Shown here: piece by piece, positions 33,850 through 42,830 of the stretch
Layout of the letters: the number at the start of each line of letters is the position of its first letter
Position numbering within the stretch: position 1 is the first letter of the stretch
DNA from: Aphanothece cf. minutissima CCALA 015
Lineage (GTDB): Bacteria > Cyanobacteriota > Cyanobacteriia > PCC-6307 > Cyanobiaceae
Length of the DNA stretch: 64,000 bases
Direction of reading: 5' to 3'
NCBI GenBank assembly: GCA_003003925.1
Contig: PVWP01000002.1
Span: forward strand, 186,001 to 250,000
Program-made: the position numbers and the translations under genes
Notes under the pieces: generated by a model
Databases searched by the model: none
What the model was told of the DNA's origin: nothing
What the model saw: only the letters and a program-made list of their open reading frames with translations

Positions 33850-35179
33850 GGTCGTGGTCGAGCCAGGCCCGGTGCGCCCGCTCCAGGGCCGGTGCCGGGC
33901 CCACCAGGCTCAGGGACGGGGTGGTGAGCCAGCGACGGGCGGCGGCGCGCAGGTCCTCGGCGTCGAGGCTCGGCGCCCGCTCCAGCACCCGGCGCACGTG
34001 GTCGGCGGGCAGGCCGTGGCTGAGCACCAGGGCCTGCCGTTCGGCGATCTGGGAGCAGGTCTGTCGCCCCATGGCGTCCTGCCCCTGGAACTTGGCCAGA
34101 GCCAGCAGCCGTGAGCTTTCATCGAGGCGCTCGCTCAGCAGCCGATCCCATTCGTCCAGCAGGCAGGTGGTGGCCTCCGCCACGCGCTCAGCCGAGGTGG
34201 ACAGGTGCATGACGAACGGTGGTGCTCCGCTGTGGGCCGGCAGGTGCACACCGACGTCGTAGGCCAGGCCGCGCTCCTCCCGCATCGTCACGAACAGGCG
34301 GCTGGACATGCCGAGGCCCAGGTGGGCCTGCAGCAGCCGCAGGGCCAGGGCGTCGGGATGGGCCAGGGGAACGGTCGCGGCCCCCAGCATCAGCACCACC
34401 TGCTCGGTGTCCTGGACCTGCTGGGCGTGGTGGCCGGTGGCCGGCGGCGGGCCGTCGAAGGGCCGGAGCCGGGGCGGGCGGGTGCTCCAGGGCGCCACCG
34501 CCAGCTCGCGCTCCAGCACCTCCCCCAGGGCTGGCGGGGCATCGCCGCAGAGCACCAGGACGGCGCCGTCGCTGCCGAGCCGTTCCACCAGGGGCCGCAG
34601 CACCTCCGGCCCGAGGCCGGCCAGCTCGGCTTCGATCCCGAGCGGGTCGTGGCCGTAGGGGCCGTCGCCGTAGAGCAGCCGGCGCAGCTGGTCATGGGCC
34701 AGCTGGAAGGGGTCCTCCTTCTGGCGCTGCAGCAGCTGCAGGTTGAGCTGGCGCTCGATGGCCACCTGGTCGGCCGCGAGCCGGGGACGCCGGGCCATCG
34801 CCAGCAGCAGGGGCACCAGGGTGGTGGCGTCGTCGGCGGCGCACTTCAGGGCCAGCACCAGGCCATCTTCGTGGGCTTCCACCCGCAGGGCCGCACCGGC
34901 CCCCTCGACACAGTCGGCGAGGGCCTCGGCATCGAGCGCGCCGCAGCCCCGCGTCATGCTGCCCGCCAGCAGCTGGTGGGCGCCGCGGGCGCCGGCGGGG
35001 TCATGGCCGCTGCCGCCTGGAATGGCCAGGCGGGCTGCCAGGATCGCCGGTCCGGGTCGGTGCAGGATCCGCAGCGGCAGGCCGCCCTCCAGGGTGCGGC
35101 TGTCCTCGCCGCCGGTCGGGGGGCTGCCAGGCGTGGGCCTGCCGGGGGGGTGGTTGCCGGGGGGTGGGGCGATGCTCAT
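33809..35179 (-). CDS. M16 family peptidase-like protein, non-catalytic subunit type
   Basis: A 456-aa protein with the two-lobed M16 fold. [29 protein letters not shown] aligns with the region where active M16 proteases carry HxxEH, but here the motif is missing. The C-terminal half keeps the RxxxxY-type block [15 protein letters not shown], which in pairs of this kind contributes to substrate binding. It overlaps the preceding active-type gene by four bases. The two products probably form a heterodimer, as in mitochondrial processing peptidase and bacterial homologues. A longer reading upstream of 35179 is rejected. Confidence 0.9.
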   Translation of the reverse strand: MSIAPPPGNHPPGRPTPGSPPTGGEDSRTLEGGLPLRILHRPGPAILAARLAIPGGSGHDPAGARGAHQLLAGSMTRGCGALDAEALADCVEGAGAALRVEAHEDGLVLALKCAADDATTLVPLLLAMARRPRLAADQVAIERQLNLQLLQRQKEDPFQLAHDQLRRLLYGDGPYGHDPLGIEAELAGLGPEVLRPLVERLGSDGAVLVLCGDAPPALGEVLERELAVAPWSTRPPRLRPFDGPPPATGHHAQQVQDTEQVVLMLGAATVPLAHPDALALRLLQAHLGLGMSSRLFVTMREERGLAYDVGVHLPAHSGAPPFVMHLSTSAERVAEATTCLLDEWDRLLSERLDESSRLLALAKFQGQDAMGRQTCSQIAERQALVLSHGLPADHVRRVLERAPSLDAEDLRAAARRWLTTPSLSLVGPAPALERAHRAWLDHDLSRRPERAPDPSR

Positions 35180-36450
35180 GCCGGCACTGCCTCGAGCACG
35201 CAGGCCAGGGCCGGATCCAGCAGCGGCAGCATCTGCTCCTGGAGCCGCTCCGGCGACCAGCGCTCCAGCAGTTCCAGGGGATGGCCGAGAGCCTGGGGCC
35301 GGCCCCAGAGGCGGCCACTGCCGATCAGGGAGGCCACGCCGCCGGGGGATTCCAGGGAGAAGCGGTAGCCGTTGGCGACAAGGCGCCGGGCCCGCCCCCA
35401 TTCCTGCGCACCCAGGACGTCCTGGCGGAGCTCCTGCCACACCTGATCGATGGCCTGCCGCACCTCCCCCAGCTCCTCGGGATCGCAGACGGCCTCCAGC
35501 AGGGCGATGCTGCCGCCCTCCATGGCATGGAGATCCAGATCGATGCTCTCCACGATCTGCAGCTGCTCCCGCAGTCGCTCCACCAGGCGGCTGCGGCGCC
35601 CTTCCGCCAGCACGGTGGTGCCCAGGTCGGCCCCGGCCATGGCCTCCAGATCGGCGGCGGGCGGCAGCCACCACAGCATCAGCAGCCGGGCGGCCTCGAG
35701 CCGCGGCACCGCCAGCCGATGCAGCCCCGGGGTGACCCGCAGCTCCGCCGGCACCATCGGCACGTCGCTCGCCGCCAGGGAGGCCAGAGGACCGCTCGCG
35801 GCCCGCTCAATCAGGGCGCCGTCGCCGACGGCCCCGGCCAGAGACAGCACGCAGCTGCCGGCGGCGTACTGGCGCCGGTGGAACGCCGCCATGGCGGCCG
35901 GGTCATGGTCGAGCAGGTCCTGGCGCCGCCCCAGGATCGGCCGTCCATAGGGGTGGTCGGGACAGGCCAGGGAGAGCAGCCGCTGCAGGGCCACCTCCTC
36001 CGGCTGGTCCTCGCTCTGGGCCAGCTCCTCCAGCACCACCTGCCGCTCCATGGCGAAGCTGTCGGGGTCAAGACGGGGCTGGAGAACCAGATCCATCAGC
36101 AGATCGAGGGCTTCGGCCGCCCCCTCCGGCGGCATCAGGGCGTGGAAGTGGACGTCATCGAAGCCGGTGGCGGCGTTGCTGATGCCCCCCAGGGCCTCGA
36201 TGCGGCGGTCGAACTCCCCGGCCGCCAGCCCGTCGCTGCCCTTGAACACCATGTGCTCGAGGAAATGGGCCAGGCCGCTCTCCGAGGGCCCCTCGAAGGC
36301 GCTGCCGGCGCGACACCAGAAATCCAGGCAGACCAGGGGGGCATCCGGCAGGTCGAGCTGCACCAGTTCGACCCCGTTGGCGAGGGTGTGGCTGACGGGG
36401 GCGGCCAGACCGGGCAGCAAGGACCCGCAACAACCCAGGGAATCGCTCAC
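35176..36450 (-). CDS. M16 family zinc metallopeptidase, catalytic subunit type
   Basis: A 424-aa pitrilysin-type protease. The inverted zinc motif is [10 protein letters not shown] (HxxEH), with the downstream glutamate in the helix near [12 protein letters not shown]. Other conserved blocks are [15 protein letters not shown] and [10 protein letters not shown]. It starts at GTG 36450; upstream codons lie in the pcyA promoter region. It is followed by its inactive-type partner with an ATGA overlap. It is divergent from pcyA with a 42-bp gap, so the two promoters must interlace. Confidence 0.92.
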   Translation of the reverse strand: MSDSLGCCGSLLPGLAAPVSHTLANGVELVQLDLPDAPLVCLDFWCRAGSAFEGPSESGLAHFLEHMVFKGSDGLAAGEFDRRIEALGGISNAATGFDDVHFHALMPPEGAAEALDLLMDLVLQPRLDPDSFAMERQVVLEELAQSEDQPEEVALQRLLSLACPDHPYGRPILGRRQDLLDHDPAAMAAFHRRQYAAGSCVLSLAGAVGDGALIERAASGPLASLAASDVPMVPAELRVTPGLHRLAVPRLEAARLLMLWWLPPAADLEAMAGADLGTTVLAEGRRSRLVERLREQLQIVESIDLDLHAMEGGSIALLEAVCDPEELGEVRQAIDQVWQELRQDVLGAQEWGRARRLVANGYRFSLESPGGVASLIGSGRLWGRPQALGHPLELLERWSPERLQEQMLPLLDPALACVLEAVPA

Positions 36451-36492
36451 GGATGCATGGCAGGATCCGCATTCTGCTGTGACGCCGTGTCC

Positions 36493-37245
36493 ATGGGTGA
36501 GGTCGCTCCGGCCGTCGACGGTGGCATCCATCCCCTGGTGGATGCCCTGGCGGAGCGGATCCGGCTCTGTCGCAACGCTCTGCCGGACCTGGCCCCCCTG
36601 GCGATCGACCCAGAACTGGAGGCGATCAGCGGCAGCCTGGACGGGGATGCCCTGTTCATCCGCAACGAGGTGCATCGCTGCCGGGGCCTGCGCAAGCTGC
36701 ACCTGGAAACGGCGCGCCTCGGGGCCGGGCTGCAGATCCTCCATTGCGTCTTCTTCCCCGACCCCCGCCACGACCTGCCGGTGTTCGGCGCCGACATCGT
36801 CGCGGGTCGGGGCGGGGTGAGCGCCGCGATCGTCGACCTCTCGCCGGTGGGGGAGACCCTGCCGGAGCCCATCGCCGAGGCCCTGGCCGGTCGCGACCGG
36901 CCCGCCTTCGCCCAGGTGCGCGAGCTGCCCCCCTGGGGCTCGATCTTCTCCCCCCACGTCCTGTTCGTGCGGCCGGAGTCGGAGGCGGAGGAGCGGGGGT
37001 TCGTCGAGGAGGTGGCCACCTTCCTCAGCGTGCTGGCGGCAGCGGCCGCGACCAGCCCTTCCCAAGCTCCTGACGATCCAGCTACGGTTGCGCGATGGCG
37101 CGGGCAGCTGAGGTATTGCAAGCAACAGAAACAAAACGACAAGACCCGGAGGGTGCTGGAGAAGGCCTTCAACCCCCAGTGGGCCGACCGCTACATCGAG
37201 GACCTGCTCTTCGACGACCCACCGGTCCCCTCCGCAACGGCCTGA
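36493..37245 (+). CDS. pcyA: Phycocyanobilin:ferredoxin oxidoreductase PcyA
   Basis: A 250-aa bilin reductase that reduces biliverdin IXalpha to phycocyanobilin by four electrons from ferredoxin. The product is the chromophore of allophycocyanin and phycocyanin. The proton-relay residues His84 ([12 protein letters not shown]) and Asp101 ([22 protein letters not shown]) are both present. The C-terminal [16 protein letters not shown] is typical. An earlier in-frame ATG exists, but 36493 gives the normal length. The downstream devB frame starts within or near its 3' end. Confidence 0.95.
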   Translation: MGEVAPAVDGGIHPLVDALAERIRLCRNALPDLAPLAIDPELEAISGSLDGDALFIRNEVHRCRGLRKLHLETARLGAGLQILHCVFFPDPRHDLPVFGADIVAGRGGVSAAIVDLSPVGETLPEPIAEALAGRDRPAFAQVRELPPWGSIFSPHVLFVRPESEAEERGFVEEVATFLSVLAAAAATSPSQAPDDPATVARWRGQLRYCKQQKQNDKTRRVLEKAFNPQWADRYIEDLLFDDPPVPSATA

Positions 37246-38123
37246 TCGTTGCCGGCGTGGTCGGCCTGGTGGTGGGAGGTGTCGTGCTGTATCAGCGCCT
37301 CCAGCCCGCCAGACCCCCGGCGGCCGCCGTCGCCCGGCCGCCGGCGCCTGTGGAGGCCGTGGCGGCCCTGGGGCAGCTGGAGCCCGACGGTGACGTCCGC
37401 GTCCTGGCGGCGCCGATCACCGGCATCGGCGGCAGCCCCCGCATCACCGAGCTGCTGGTGGCGGAGGGCGATCGGGTGCGGGCCGGCCAGCTGCTGGCCC
37501 GCTTCGACAACCAGCCGCTGCAGCGGGCGGAGCTGGAGCTGATCCGCACCCGGATCGCCAACCTCAGCCGCCGCCTCACGATCCAGACCCGGGACCTGGC
37601 GCGCTACCGCCGCCTGGCCAGTGACGGTGCCTTTTCCGCCGCCGACCTGGATGTGCTGGAGCAGCGCACGCTCGAGCTCCAGGGTCAGCTGCAGGAGGCC
37701 AGGGCCTCCCTGGTCAAGGCCGGCACCGATCTGGTCAACACCGAACTGAGGGCCCCGATCGACGGCACCGTGCTGCGCATCCAGTCCCGCGTCGGCGAAC
37801 GACCCGGCGACAAGGGCATCCTCGAGCTGGGGGCCAGCGACCGCATGGAGGCCTCTGTTGAGGTCTACGAGAGCGACATCGACCGGGTCCGGGTCGGCCA
37901 GGCCGTCACCCTGACCAGCGAGAACGGCGGCTTCGACGGCACGCTCCGGGGCACCGTGCGGCGCATCAGTCCCCAGGTCCGCCAGCGGGAGGTGCTCTCC
38001 ACCGATCCCACCGGCGATGCCGATGCCCGCGTCGTCGAAGTGCGGGTGCGTCTCGATCCCCAGGATGGAGCCCGGGTGGCCGACCTCAGCGGCCTGAAGG
38101 TCATCGCCCGCATGCAGCCATGA
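37179..38123 (+). CDS. devB: HlyD/DevB-family membrane fusion protein
   Basis: A periplasmic adaptor of a tripartite ABC exporter. A signal-anchor helix ([20 protein letters not shown]) is followed by the lipoyl half-motif ([12 protein letters not shown]), a coiled-coil hairpin (about residues 95-175) and the beta-barrel part with [17 protein letters not shown], the DevB signature. The start is uncertain. GTG 37179 leaves a basic cytoplasmic tail; GTG 37257 would begin inside the helix; and ATG 37095 would overlap pcyA by 150 bases. The stop overlaps devC (ATGA). In heterocystous species DevBCA exports envelope glycolipid; the substrate here is unknown. Confidence 0.88.
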   Translation: MGRPLHRGPALRRPTGPLRNGLIVAGVVGLVVGGVVLYQRLQPARPPAAAVARPPAPVEAVAALGQLEPDGDVRVLAAPITGIGGSPRITELLVAEGDRVRAGQLLARFDNQPLQRAELELIRTRIANLSRRLTIQTRDLARYRRLASDGAFSAADLDVLEQRTLELQGQLQEARASLVKAGTDLVNTELRAPIDGTVLRIQSRVGERPGDKGILELGASDRMEASVEVYESDIDRVRVGQAVTLTSENGGFDGTLRGTVRRISPQVRQREVLSTDPTGDADARVVEVRVRLDPQDGARVADLSGLKVIARMQP

Positions 38124-39286
38124 CCCTCTGGCAGGGACGCCGCATCCCGCTGGCCTGGCTGCTGCTCACCCGCCAGCCGATGCGCCTGGCGGTGGCCCTG
38201 GCCGGGATCACCTTCGCCGGGATCCTGATGTTCATGCAGCTGGGCTTCCGCGACGCCCTGTTCGACTCCAGCGTCACGGTGCACAAGCTGTTCGACACCG
38301 ATCTGGTGCTGCTCAGCCCACGCACCAAGAGCTCGATCAGCATGGCCGGCTTCCCCCAGCGTCGTCTGGTGCAGGCGATGGCTGATCCGGACGTGACCGG
38401 CACCACGCCGGTCCACTGGAACCTGCTGCTCTGGCGCAACCCCCAGACCAAGGGCACGCGCTCGATCCTGGCCCTGGGGTTCGAGCCCCGGGATCCCCTG
38501 TTCATCGACCCGGCCGTGACGGCCATGGCGCCGCGCCTCACCCAGAAGGGCCGGGTGCTCTTCGATGACCAGTCCCGGGACGAGTTCGGTCCGGTGGCCA
38601 AGTGGTTCCGCGAGGGGCGCACCGTGGAGAGCGAAGTGGCCGGCAAACGCCTGAGGGTGGCGGGCCTGTTCACCGCCGGGGCCTCCTTCGGCGCCGACGG
38701 CAACATCCTCACCAGCCGGGAGACCTTCCTCAGCCTGCTGCCCAACACGCCGCCGGGCAGCATCGAACTGGGCCTGATCCGCCTGCGCCCCGGGGCCGAC
38801 CCCGCCCGGGCGGTGCAGCGCCTGCAGCGCCTGCTGCCGGAGGACGTCACCGTGCTCACCAAGCAGGGCTTCCTGGATCTGGAGATGGACTACTGGCGCA
38901 CCAGCACCGCCATCGGCTTCATCTTCACCCTCGGCGCCGCCATGGGCTTCGTGGTGGGCTGCGTGATCGTTTATCAGATCCTCTACTCGGATGTGAGCGA
39001 CCACCTGCCGGAGTACGCCACCCTGATGGCCATGGGGTACGGCCTGCTCACCCTGCTCGGCGTGGTGGCCCGTGAGGGGCTGCTGCTGGCGATCTTCGGC
39101 TACCTGCCGGCCTACGCCGCCGGTCAGGTGCTGTACGCCGCCATCCATGCCGCCACCAAGCTGCCCGTGGCGATGGCCGGCGACCGGGCCATGACGGTCT
39201 TCCTGATGATCCTGGTGATGTGCATGGGATCGGCGGCGATGGCGATGCGCAAGCTGGGCGACGCCGATCCGGCCGACATCTTCTGA
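38120..39286 (+). CDS. devC: ABC exporter permease DevC
   Basis: A 388-aa permease with one N-terminal helix (LAVALAGITFAGILMFMQLGFRDALF), a large periplasmic MacB-like domain (about 50-260) and three C-terminal helices. The conserved DevC blocks are DTDLVLLSPRTKSSISMAGFP, LALGFEPRDPLF and DLEMDYWRTSTAIGFIF. It is similar to MacB-type mechanotransmission exporters but lacks a fused ATPase, which is the separate DevA. Its ATG overlaps devB. The gap to devA is 21 bp. Confidence 0.93.
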   Translation: MTLWQGRRIPLAWLLLTRQPMRLAVALAGITFAGILMFMQLGFRDALFDSSVTVHKLFDTDLVLLSPRTKSSISMAGFPQRRLVQAMADPDVTGTTPVHWNLLLWRNPQTKGTRSILALGFEPRDPLFIDPAVTAMAPRLTQKGRVLFDDQSRDEFGPVAKWFREGRTVESEVAGKRLRVAGLFTAGASFGADGNILTSRETFLSLLPNTPPGSIELGLIRLRPGADPARAVQRLQRLLPEDVTVLTKQGFLDLEMDYWRTSTAIGFIFTLGAAMGFVVGCVIVYQILYSDVSDHLPEYATLMAMGYGLLTLLGVVAREGLLLAIFGYLPAYAAGQVLYAAIHAATKLPVAMAGDRAMTVFLMILVMCMGSAAMAMRKLGDADPADIF

Positions 39287-39307
39287 GCCGAGCCTGCTTC
39301 CGAACCG

Positions 39308-40051
39308 ATGACCACCCTCCTGCCCGGAACCGCCCCAGCCGCCGCCCCCAGCGGGGATGGCCCCGCCACGGTCGCGGTGCGGGGTCTCAGCCACTGGTAC
39401 GGCACCGGCGCGATGCGGCGCCAGGTGCTGCAGGGCATCGACCTGGAGATCCACCCCGGCGAGGTGGTGCTGCTCACCGGTCCCTCGGGCTGCGGCAAGA
39501 CCACCCTGCTCACCCTGGTGGGGGCCCTGCGGCAGGTGATGGAGGGGTCGGTGCGGGTGCTGGGCTGCGAGCTGAACGGCTCCAGCCGCCATGAGCGCCA
39601 GCTGCTGCGACGCAGCGTCGGCATGATCTTCCAGGGCCACAACCTGCTGCGCTGCCTCACCGCCGAGCAGAACGTGCAGATGGGGGCCGACCTGCTGCCC
39701 GCTCTGAGCTATCGCGCCCGACGCGATCTCTCACGGGAATGGCTGCGGGCCGTGGGCCTCTCCGATCACCTGGGCAAGCTGCCCCACGACCTCTCCGGCG
39801 GCCAGAAGCAGCGGGTGGCCATTGCCCGCGCCCTGGCCGCCCACCCCCGCCTGCTCCTGGCCGACGAACCCACCGCCGCCCTCGACAGCCGCACCGGCCG
39901 CGAGGTGGTGGAACTGCTCCAGCGCCTGGCCCGCGACGAGGGCTGCGGGGTGCTGATGGTGACCCACGATCCCCGCATCCTTGATGTGGCCGACCGCCTG
40001 GTGCGGATGGAGGACGGCCGGCTCTGGGCCCAGGAGGCCGTGGTCGGGTGA
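39308..40051 (+). CDS. devA: ABC exporter ATPase DevA
   Basis: A 247-aa LolD/MacB-type ATPase that powers DevC. The Walker A is GPSGCGKTT, the Q-loop lies in MIFQGHNLLRCLTAEQNV, the signature motif is LSGGQKQRVAIARAL, the Walker B is LLLADEPTAALD and the H-loop is VTHD. The first 25 residues are Ala/Pro-rich. Gene order B-C-A is the standard dev operon. The small basic-protein gene 43 bases downstream is followed by a strong terminator that may end this transcript. Confidence 0.94.
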   Translation: MTTLLPGTAPAAAPSGDGPATVAVRGLSHWYGTGAMRRQVLQGIDLEIHPGEVVLLTGPSGCGKTTLLTLVGALRQVMEGSVRVLGCELNGSSRHERQLLRRSVGMIFQGHNLLRCLTAEQNVQMGADLLPALSYRARRDLSREWLRAVGLSDHLGKLPHDLSGGQKQRVAIARALAAHPRLLLADEPTAALDSRTGREVVELLQRLARDEGCGVLMVTHDPRILDVADRLVRMEDGRLWAQEAVVG

Positions 40052-40093
40052 GTAGGGTGGAATCTTCCAGTCTTTTCAAGGCTCCCATCCCCT

Positions 40094-40249
40094 ATGTCGA
40101 AACGCAGGAATCTCAAGAAGGAAAAGCAGGAGCGCAACCGGGCCTACGCCCGCAAGTTCAAGAAGCGCAAGCTGCGCAACGACGGCCGCGGTGAAGGGGC
40201 CGGCAACGGTGTGACCGGCACGGCCAACAACGGCGGCGCCGCCGACTGA
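40094..40249 (+). CDS. Small basic protein of 51 aa
   Basis: A short gene that begins MSKRRNLKKEKQERNRAYAR, with a strongly positive first half (about half Lys/Arg) and a Gly/Asn/Ala-rich tail ending GGAAD. I recall near-identical small proteins in other picocyanobacteria, so it is likely real. The charge pattern suggests nucleic-acid or ribosome binding, but no function is known. It has its own likely leader and lies 28 bases upstream of a strong intrinsic terminator. Confidence 0.65.
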   Translation: MSKRRNLKKEKQERNRAYARKFKKRKLRNDGRGEGAGNGVTGTANNGGAAD

Positions 40250-40276
40250 CCGGACCGGTCCGGCCATGGCGGCACC

Positions 40277-40306
40277 GGGGGGATTCGCTGCGGATCCCCC
40301 CTTTTT
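40277..40306 (+). terminator. Intrinsic (Rho-independent) terminator
   Basis: An 8-bp perfect stem (GGGGGGAT at 40277-40284 with ATCCCCCC at 40294-40301) closes a 9-base loop and is followed by five Ts. This is the clearest intrinsic terminator in the window. It would end the small basic-protein or dev transcript before the glycosyltransferase gene. Confidence 0.85.
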
Positions 40307-40358
40307 CCATGGCCCCTCCACCGTGGTCTCCCCACCGTGGTCCTTACACCGTCACCCG

Positions 40359-41297
40359 ATGTTCATCAGCGTCGTCATCCCCACCTACAACCGGCTGCCG
40401 ATCCTGCGCCAGTGCCTGCAGGCCCTGGAGCGCCAGGAGACCGGCGGCCCCCTGCAGGCCTATGAGGTGGTGCTCGTTGACGACGGCTCCACCGACGACA
40501 CGGTGCGCTGGCTGGATGCCCACGCCACTGCCTTTCCCCATCTGCGGCTGATCCGCCAGGACCACGGCGGTCCGGCCGAAGGGCGCAACCGCGGCGTGGA
40601 GGAGGCCCGTGGCGATGTGATCGTCTTCATCGACAGCGACCTGGTGGTGACGGAGCGGTTCCTGCTGCACCACGCCACAGCCCTGGCCCGGTCCTGGGAT
40701 GAGAGCGGCGACCGGCTCTGCTTCACCTACGGCGCCGTGATCAACACCCACAACTTCGACGACCCGACCGCCGAGCCCCACAAGCTGCGGGACCTCTCCT
40801 GGGCCTACTTCGCCACCGGCAATGTGGCGATCGACCGCCGGGTGCTGGAGCAGTCGGGCCTGTTCGACACCGGCTTCCGTCTCTACGGCTGGGAGGACCT
40901 CGAACTCGGCGAACGGCTGCGCCGCATGGGCGTGCGGCTGGTGCGCTGCCCCGAGGCGGTGGGCTACCACTGGCATCCGCCCCTGAGCCTCGAGCAGATT
41001 CCCGATCTGGTGCGGGTGGAGCGGGAGCGGGCCCGGATGGGTCTGGTCTTCTACCGCAAGCACCCCACCTGGCGGGTGCGCTTCATCATCCAGTACACCT
41101 GGCTGCACCTGGTGCTCTGGGAGCTGCTCACCCTCGGCGGCCTGATCAATGAACGCAGCCTGCGGCCCCTGCTGCGCTGGCTGATCCGCCGTGGCCAGGC
41201 GGGCCTGGCGATGGAGCTGCTGCGGCTGCCCCTCAACCGTTTCGGGGTGCGGGCCCTCCACGCCGAAGCCCGCCAGCAGGGCCATTTGGTAGGTTGA
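40359..41297 (+). CDS. Family 2 glycosyltransferase
   Basis: A 312-aa GT-A fold enzyme. ISVVIPTYNRLPILRQCL and VLVDDGSTDDT are the sugar-nucleotide site, FIDSDLVV is the DxD-like metal motif, and LYGWEDLELGERLRRMG is the acceptor-side ED motif. A C-terminal hydrophobic segment (IQYTWLHLVLWELLTLGGL) suggests membrane association. Likely roles are transfer of a sugar in lipopolysaccharide or exopolysaccharide synthesis; donor and acceptor cannot be read. Base composition is ordinary for the window. Confidence 0.9.
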   Translation: MFISVVIPTYNRLPILRQCLQALERQETGGPLQAYEVVLVDDGSTDDTVRWLDAHATAFPHLRLIRQDHGGPAEGRNRGVEEARGDVIVFIDSDLVVTERFLLHHATALARSWDESGDRLCFTYGAVINTHNFDDPTAEPHKLRDLSWAYFATGNVAIDRRVLEQSGLFDTGFRLYGWEDLELGERLRRMGVRLVRCPEAVGYHWHPPLSLEQIPDLVRVERERARMGLVFYRKHPTWRVRFIIQYTWLHLVLWELLTLGGLINERSLRPLLRWLIRRGQAGLAMELLRLPLNRFGVRALHAEARQQGHLVG

Positions 41298-41327
41298 CGG
41301 GGTAACCCCAACACCGCACACCTGCAC

Positions 41328-41393
41328 GTTTCGGGTGATCCGCTGCCCTTCCTGTGGCGCGGCATCCCTGGCAGGTGGAGGCCAACCCGAAAC
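41328..41393 (+). promoter_or_regulatory. Long-range 9-bp stem in the rpsB leader
   Basis: GTTTCGGGT at 41328-41336 is perfectly complementary to ACCCGAAAC at 41385-41393. The arms enclose a 48-base loop and end 12 bases before the rpsB ATG. A GGTGGAGG run (41374-41381) lies inside the loop. The layout fits a ribosomal-protein autoregulatory leader, but no known S2 leader motif was recognised. A TAGGTT box at 41290-41295 could be its -10. Confidence 0.45.
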
Positions 41394-41405
41394 CCCCCCA
41401 ACCCC

Positions 41406-42122
41406 ATGGCTGTCGTCACTCTCTCCGAGATGATGGAGGCTGGTGCCCACTTCGGACACCAGACCCGTCGCTGGAATCCCAAGATGTCGCGCTACATCTA
41501 TTGCGCGCGCAACGGAGTCCACATCATCGATCTCGTGCAGACCGCCGTCTGCATGAACAACGCCTACAAATGGACCCGCAGTGCCGCCCGCAGCGGCAAG
41601 CGCTTCCTGTTCGTCGGCACCAAGAAGCAGGCCTCCGAGGTCATCGCCCAGGAAGCGGCCCGCTGCGGCGCCTCCTATGTGAATCAGCGCTGGCTGGGCG
41701 GCATGCTCACCAACTGGAGCACGATGCGGGCCCGCATCGACCGTCTGAAGGACCTGGAGCGGATGGAGTCCTCCGGCGCCATCGCCATGCGGCCCAAGAA
41801 GGAAGCTGCCGTGCTGCGTCGTGAACTCGACCGCCTGCAGAAGTACCTCGGCGGTCTGAAGAACATGCGCCGGCTGCCCGATGTGGTGGTGCTGGTGGAC
41901 CAGCGCCGCGAGACCAACGCCGTGCTCGAGTGCCGCAAGCTCGACATCCCCCTGGTGTCGATGCTCGACACCAACTGCGACCCCGATCTCTGCGACGTTC
42001 CCATCCCCTGCAACGACGACGCCGTGCGTTCCGTCCAGCTGGTGCTGGGTCGGCTGGCGGATGCCATCAATGAAGGCCGCCATGGAGCGCAGGATCAGCG
42101 CGGCGGCGACGACGACGCCTGA
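41406..42122 (+). CDS. rpsB: 30S ribosomal protein S2
   Basis: A 238-aa protein of the small subunit body. The starting block [21 protein letters not shown] is universal for S2. The central [23 protein letters not shown] and the closing [19 protein letters not shown] with [14 protein letters not shown] follow. It is a full-length bacterial S2 with a short acidic tail (DQRGGDDDA). It forms the conserved rpsB-tsf operon (38-bp gap). Confidence 0.97.
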   Translation: MAVVTLSEMMEAGAHFGHQTRRWNPKMSRYIYCARNGVHIIDLVQTAVCMNNAYKWTRSAARSGKRFLFVGTKKQASEVIAQEAARCGASYVNQRWLGGMLTNWSTMRARIDRLKDLERMESSGAIAMRPKKEAAVLRRELDRLQKYLGGLKNMRRLPDVVVLVDQRRETNAVLECRKLDIPLVSMLDTNCDPDLCDVPIPCNDDAVRSVQLVLGRLADAINEGRHGAQDQRGGDDDA

Positions 42123-42160
42123 GCCGTTCTCTCCCTCCCGACCTCCCCCACTCCCACCCC

Positions 42161-42820
42161 ATGGCTGAGATCACAGCGAAGCTCGTCAAGGACCTGCGCG
42201 ACAAGACCGGCGCCGGCATGATGGACTGCAAGAAGGCCCTCACCGAATCCGGCGGGGATGCCACCAAGGCCGCCGAATGGCTGCGCCAGAAGGGCATTGC
42301 CACCGCCGAGAAGAAGGCCGGCCGCACGGCGGCCGAAGGGGCCGTCGGCAGCTACATCCACACCGGTGCCCGCGTCGGCGTTCTGGTGGAGGTGAACTGC
42401 GAGACCGATTTCGTAGCCCGCGGTGAACTCTTCCAGGAGCTGGTGCGCAACGTGGCGATGCAGATCGCCGCCTGCCCCAACGTGGAATACGTCAGCACCG
42501 ACGACATCCCCCCCGAAGTGGCAGAGCGCGAGAAGTCCATCGAGATGGGTCGCGACGATCTCGCCGGCAAGAAGGAGGAGATGAAGGTGAAGATCGTGGC
42601 GGGGCGCATCGGCAAGCGCCTCAAGGAACTGGCCCTGATGGACCAGCCCTTCATCCGCGACAACACCGTGACCGTGGGTGAGATGGTCAAGTCGGCCGCC
42701 GGCAAGACCGGCGAGAACATCCGCGTGCGCCGCTTCACCCGCTACACCCTCGGCGAGGGCATCGAGGTGGAGCAGTCGGATTTCGCCGCCGAAGTGGCGG
42801 CGATGGGCAAGGCGGCCTGA
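42161..42820 (+). CDS. tsf: Elongation factor Ts
   Basis: A 219-aa nucleotide exchange factor for EF-Tu. The N-terminal UBA-like block [19 protein letters not shown] and the TDFVAR motif ([14 protein letters not shown]) are diagnostic. A single core subdomain of the short cyanobacterial/chloroplast type follows (about 220 aa rather than the 280 aa of E. coli). It is co-transcribed with rpsB. A GGAG run near its stop serves the next gene. Confidence 0.96.
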   Translation: MAEITAKLVKDLRDKTGAGMMDCKKALTESGGDATKAAEWLRQKGIATAEKKAGRTAAEGAVGSYIHTGARVGVLVEVNCETDFVARGELFQELVRNVAMQIAACPNVEYVSTDDIPPEVAEREKSIEMGRDDLAGKKEEMKVKIVAGRIGKRLKELALMDQPFIRDNTVTVGEMVKSAAGKTGENIRVRRFTRYTLGEGIEVEQSDFAAEVAAMGKAA

Positions 42821-42830
42821 GCCGGAGCCG

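Noticed and set aside
35180..35674. 165-codon N-terminal extension of the second M16 gene
   Set aside because: It lies inside the first M16 gene in another frame and is Gly/Arg/Ala-biased; the ATG at 35179 with ATGA coupling is a better start.
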